Of a stretch of DNA of 7,387 nucleotides, positions 6,245-7,387 are shown in pieces. The notes beneath the pieces were generated by a model. That model saw only the letters and a list, made by a program, of their open reading frames with translations. It did no database searches and was not told where the DNA came from. Position 1 is the first letter of the stretch; each line of letters starts with the position of its first letter. Source of the stretch: an uncultured Collinsella sp. (GTDB taxonomy: Bacteria; Actinomycetota; Coriobacteriia; Coriobacteriales; Coriobacteriaceae); contig CATYHY010000064.1 in the NCBI GenBank assembly GCA_958407085.1, forward strand, positions 1 through 7,387, given 5' to 3'. The position numbers were made by a program, and so were the translations under genes.

Positions 6245-6712
6245 ATGGAGTACAGCAAATGGCTCCGCCATGCCAGGCATGCTCGAAGATATTATCGAGC
6301 GAACCAAAGAAGCGGCAGATAGCTACCTTTCACAGTCTCACGCGCGCATGAACGGCGTTCAAATTGGTCCAGTGGGCATCGATTGGACATATGTTCAAGA
6401 AGCCCAGGGCAACTGGCGCACGTGCATGAATGGCATCTTCAGGCAACTCGAGAAGCATGGCATCGGGCTTCTCTCGAAACGACCTATCGAGAGCTTTCCG
6501 ATAAAGACATTGAGTTTTTGCTCGCGATGCTGCCCGATTCTGGCCCCAGCAGGGTCTCGGAGATAGCCAAACGCATGGGCGTCGCCAGCAACTACACAAG
6601 CCAATACAAACGCCGCCTCCTGGAGGACGGCGTCATTGGAGAGCGCGGGCGTGGTCTCGTTGGCTTTGACATTCCCGCGTTCAGGGAATTCTTGAACGAG
6701 AAGGCGTTTTAG
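6245..6712 (+). pseudogene. Decayed AAA-type ATPase with C-terminal winged helix (internal deletions and frameshift)
   Basis: AAGGAG (6234-6239) and ATG (6245) look like an intact start, but the frame gives 25 residues and stops at 6320-6322. Recognisable protein continues in another frame from 6273 (PGMLEDIIERT) to about 6473 (EKHGIGLL). It then returns to the ATG's frame from about 6473 (LETTYRELSDKDIEFLLAML) to the stop at 6710. The last part is a winged helix (IAKRMGVASNYTSQYKRRL) ending in GFDIPAFREFL, a typical tail of a gut-actinobacterial ATP-binding protein family as I remember it. The intact family is roughly 400 residues; here no Walker A, Walker B or sensor remains. Two deletions best explain this: one after the first codons, and one near 6468-6476 that removed the Walker B region and shifted the frame. 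No ribosome binding site supports a separate short HTH protein. Family recall is from memory; the broken frame is seen directly. Confidence 0.7.
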
Positions 6713-6739
6713 CACGCCGGAATTGTCCGCGGAAGCATC

Positions 6740-6811
6740 AACGCATGGCAATCAGCATTCCTCTTGGTAAGGATAGCAAGCATTTTCCACCAACACCGAT
6801 TGCCATGCGTT
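6740..6811. repeat. Perfect 14-bp inverted repeat between convergent genes
   Basis: AACGCATGGCAATC (6740-6753) and GATTGCCATGCGTT (6798-6811) are exact reverse complements, with 44 bases between them. A small inner stem (TTGGT 6764-6768 with ACCAA 6789-6793) could shorten the loop. On the plus strand the right arm is followed by a T-rich stretch (TTCTTCTTGT). It lies between the plus-strand pseudogene end and the minus-strand flavoprotein stop, so a bidirectional terminator is possible. The loop is long for that, and a small mobile-element remnant is the alternative. Confidence 0.6.
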
Positions 6812-6821
6812 CTTCTTGTCC

Positions 6822-7352
6822 TTAGGCGAGCTTGCGAGCGAGCTCTCGCACCTCTTCCAACTTGGGCGAGGAGGCCATGCTGTCGCGCTCGGTCATGCCG
6901 CTAATGGTGACAATGCCCTGGTCCTCCCACTTGCAGTACGCGCATGTGGCCCTATACATAGCAATCGCCGCATCATAGACGCCCTCGCTGTGGCTATCGA
7001 GCAAAAGGGCCGTCTTGGTGAACGGGAAGCCCGTAGCACCGAAGGCGTACAGGCGGTCGATGGCGGCCTTCTCCTGCGCAGTGATATCAAACCAGTAGAT
7101 AGGCGAAGCGAAGACAACCATATCGGCGCCTTTCAGCGACTCGATCACGTCGGCCATGTCATCCTTCTGCACGCAAGTGCCCTCATGGGCGAAGCAATAC
7201 TGACACCCCAGGCAACCAGCGATTTTCTTGCTGGCAACACGGACGACCTCGACCGTATTGCCGCCCTCACGCGCGGTCTCGGCAAACGCCTCGACCATGG
7301 TATCGGTATTGGCGCCCTTACGCGGGCTGCCGCTCAATACAACGATATTCAT
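6822..7352 (-). CDS. Flavodoxin-fold NAD(P)H-dependent oxidoreductase with iron-sulfur-flavoprotein cysteine motif
   Basis: This 176-residue cytosolic protein of the NADPH-dependent FMN reductase/flavodoxin-like superfamily probably transfers electrons from reduced nicotinamide or ferredoxin through FMN to an unknown acceptor. The FMN phosphate loop is GSPRKGANTDTM (8-19), at the end of the first beta strand. ASPIYWF (82-88) is the second flavin-contacting loop. Between them, C47-x2-C50-x2-C53-x6-C60 fits the compact CX2CX2CX4-7C motif of iron-sulfur flavoproteins, which hold a 4Fe-4S cluster. Relatives with similar cysteines do not all carry a cluster. A second pair, C137 and C140, is also present. 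The length is usual for a single-domain member. The start is firm: AAGGAGG on the minus strand (7362-7368) lies nine bases before ATG. It is convergent with the ATPase remnant, and its promoter lies mostly outside the window. Confidence 0.9.
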   Translation of the reverse strand: MNIVVLSGSPRKGANTDTMVEAFAETAREGGNTVEVVRVASKKIAGCLGCQYCFAHEGTCVQKDDMADVIESLKGADMVVFASPIYWFDITAQEKAAIDRLYAFGATGFPFTKTALLLDSHSEGVYDAAIAMYRATCAYCKWEDQGIVTISGMTERDSMASSPKLEEVRELARKLA

Positions 7353-7361
7353 AGAAATCTC

Positions 7362-7368
7362 CCTCCTT
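7362..7368 (-). promoter_or_regulatory. Strong ribosome binding site of the flavoprotein gene
   Basis: Read on the minus strand, AAGGAGG is a full match to the anti-Shine-Dalgarno core, nine bases ahead of the ATG at 7352. It fixes this start over any internal one and predicts efficient translation. Confidence 0.85.
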
Positions 7369-7387
7369 CATGCCGCAGGCGCGCGGC

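Noticed and set aside
6210..6566. Separate 118-residue plus-strand gene starting with TTG inside the GCAAAA repeats
   Set aside because: The start has no ribosome binding site and lies in the repeat array. Its useful part is one frame of the broken ATPase, and its end is out-of-frame nonsense.
6383..6712. Independent small winged-helix regulator
   Set aside because: The TTG start lacks a Shine-Dalgarno, and the first 30 or so residues are out-of-frame translation of the ATPase middle part. It is better explained as the tail of the pseudogene, although expression cannot be excluded.

Overview
The window looks like chromosomal DNA from a GC-rich Coriobacteriia, most like the gut genus Collinsella. 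This rests on codon use, on the style of the two ATPase loci, on the divergent type IIA topoisomerase pair, and on an actinobacterial-type LexA box. No rRNA, tRNA or species marker is present, so the placement is an inference.

Layout from left to right. Positions 1-217 are a non-coding leader. It holds two near-palindromic units of about 35 bp (112-148 and 183-215), each made of two overlapping ACTCGG-N6-CCGAGT sites, with a candidate promoter between them. Next is an intact ATPase of the archaeal-ATPase/DUF234 type (218-1600), with P-loop, winged-helix and PD-(D/E)XK-like parts. A 157-bp gap follows, holding a perfect LexA/SOS-type box (1644-1659) and a sigma70-like promoter (1675-1703). These precede a two-gene operon for a divergent type IIA DNA topoisomerase: a B subunit (ATPase plus TOPRIM, 1758-3755) and, 45 bp later, an A subunit (DNA cleavage plus beta-pinwheel, 3801-6041). 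A strong GC-rich hairpin (6075-6117) closes the operon.

The right part is accessory DNA. Three tandem 19-bp GCAAAA-rich repeats (6181-6237) lead into a strong ribosome binding site and ATG. The gene behind them is a wreck: parts of a second, unrelated AAA ATPase survive in two reading frames, without its P-loop or Walker B and ending in a winged-helix domain (6245-6712). A perfect 14-bp inverted repeat (6740-6753/6798-6811) lies between it and a convergent minus-strand gene for a flavodoxin-fold FMN protein with an iron-sulfur-flavoprotein cysteine motif (6822-7352).

The two topoisomerase subunits should form one A2B2 enzyme that passes duplex DNA using ATP. The LexA-type box suggests it may be tuned to DNA damage. 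The two ATPase loci on either side share no function with it that can be seen. Each has its own elaborate repeated operator-like leader, which suggests self-regulated accessory genes placed around a conserved operon. The most notable items are the double-palindrome leader of the DUF234 ATPase, the SOS box upstream of the topoisomerase operon, the divergent active-site surroundings of that topoisomerase, and the operator repeats left in front of a decayed ATPase.
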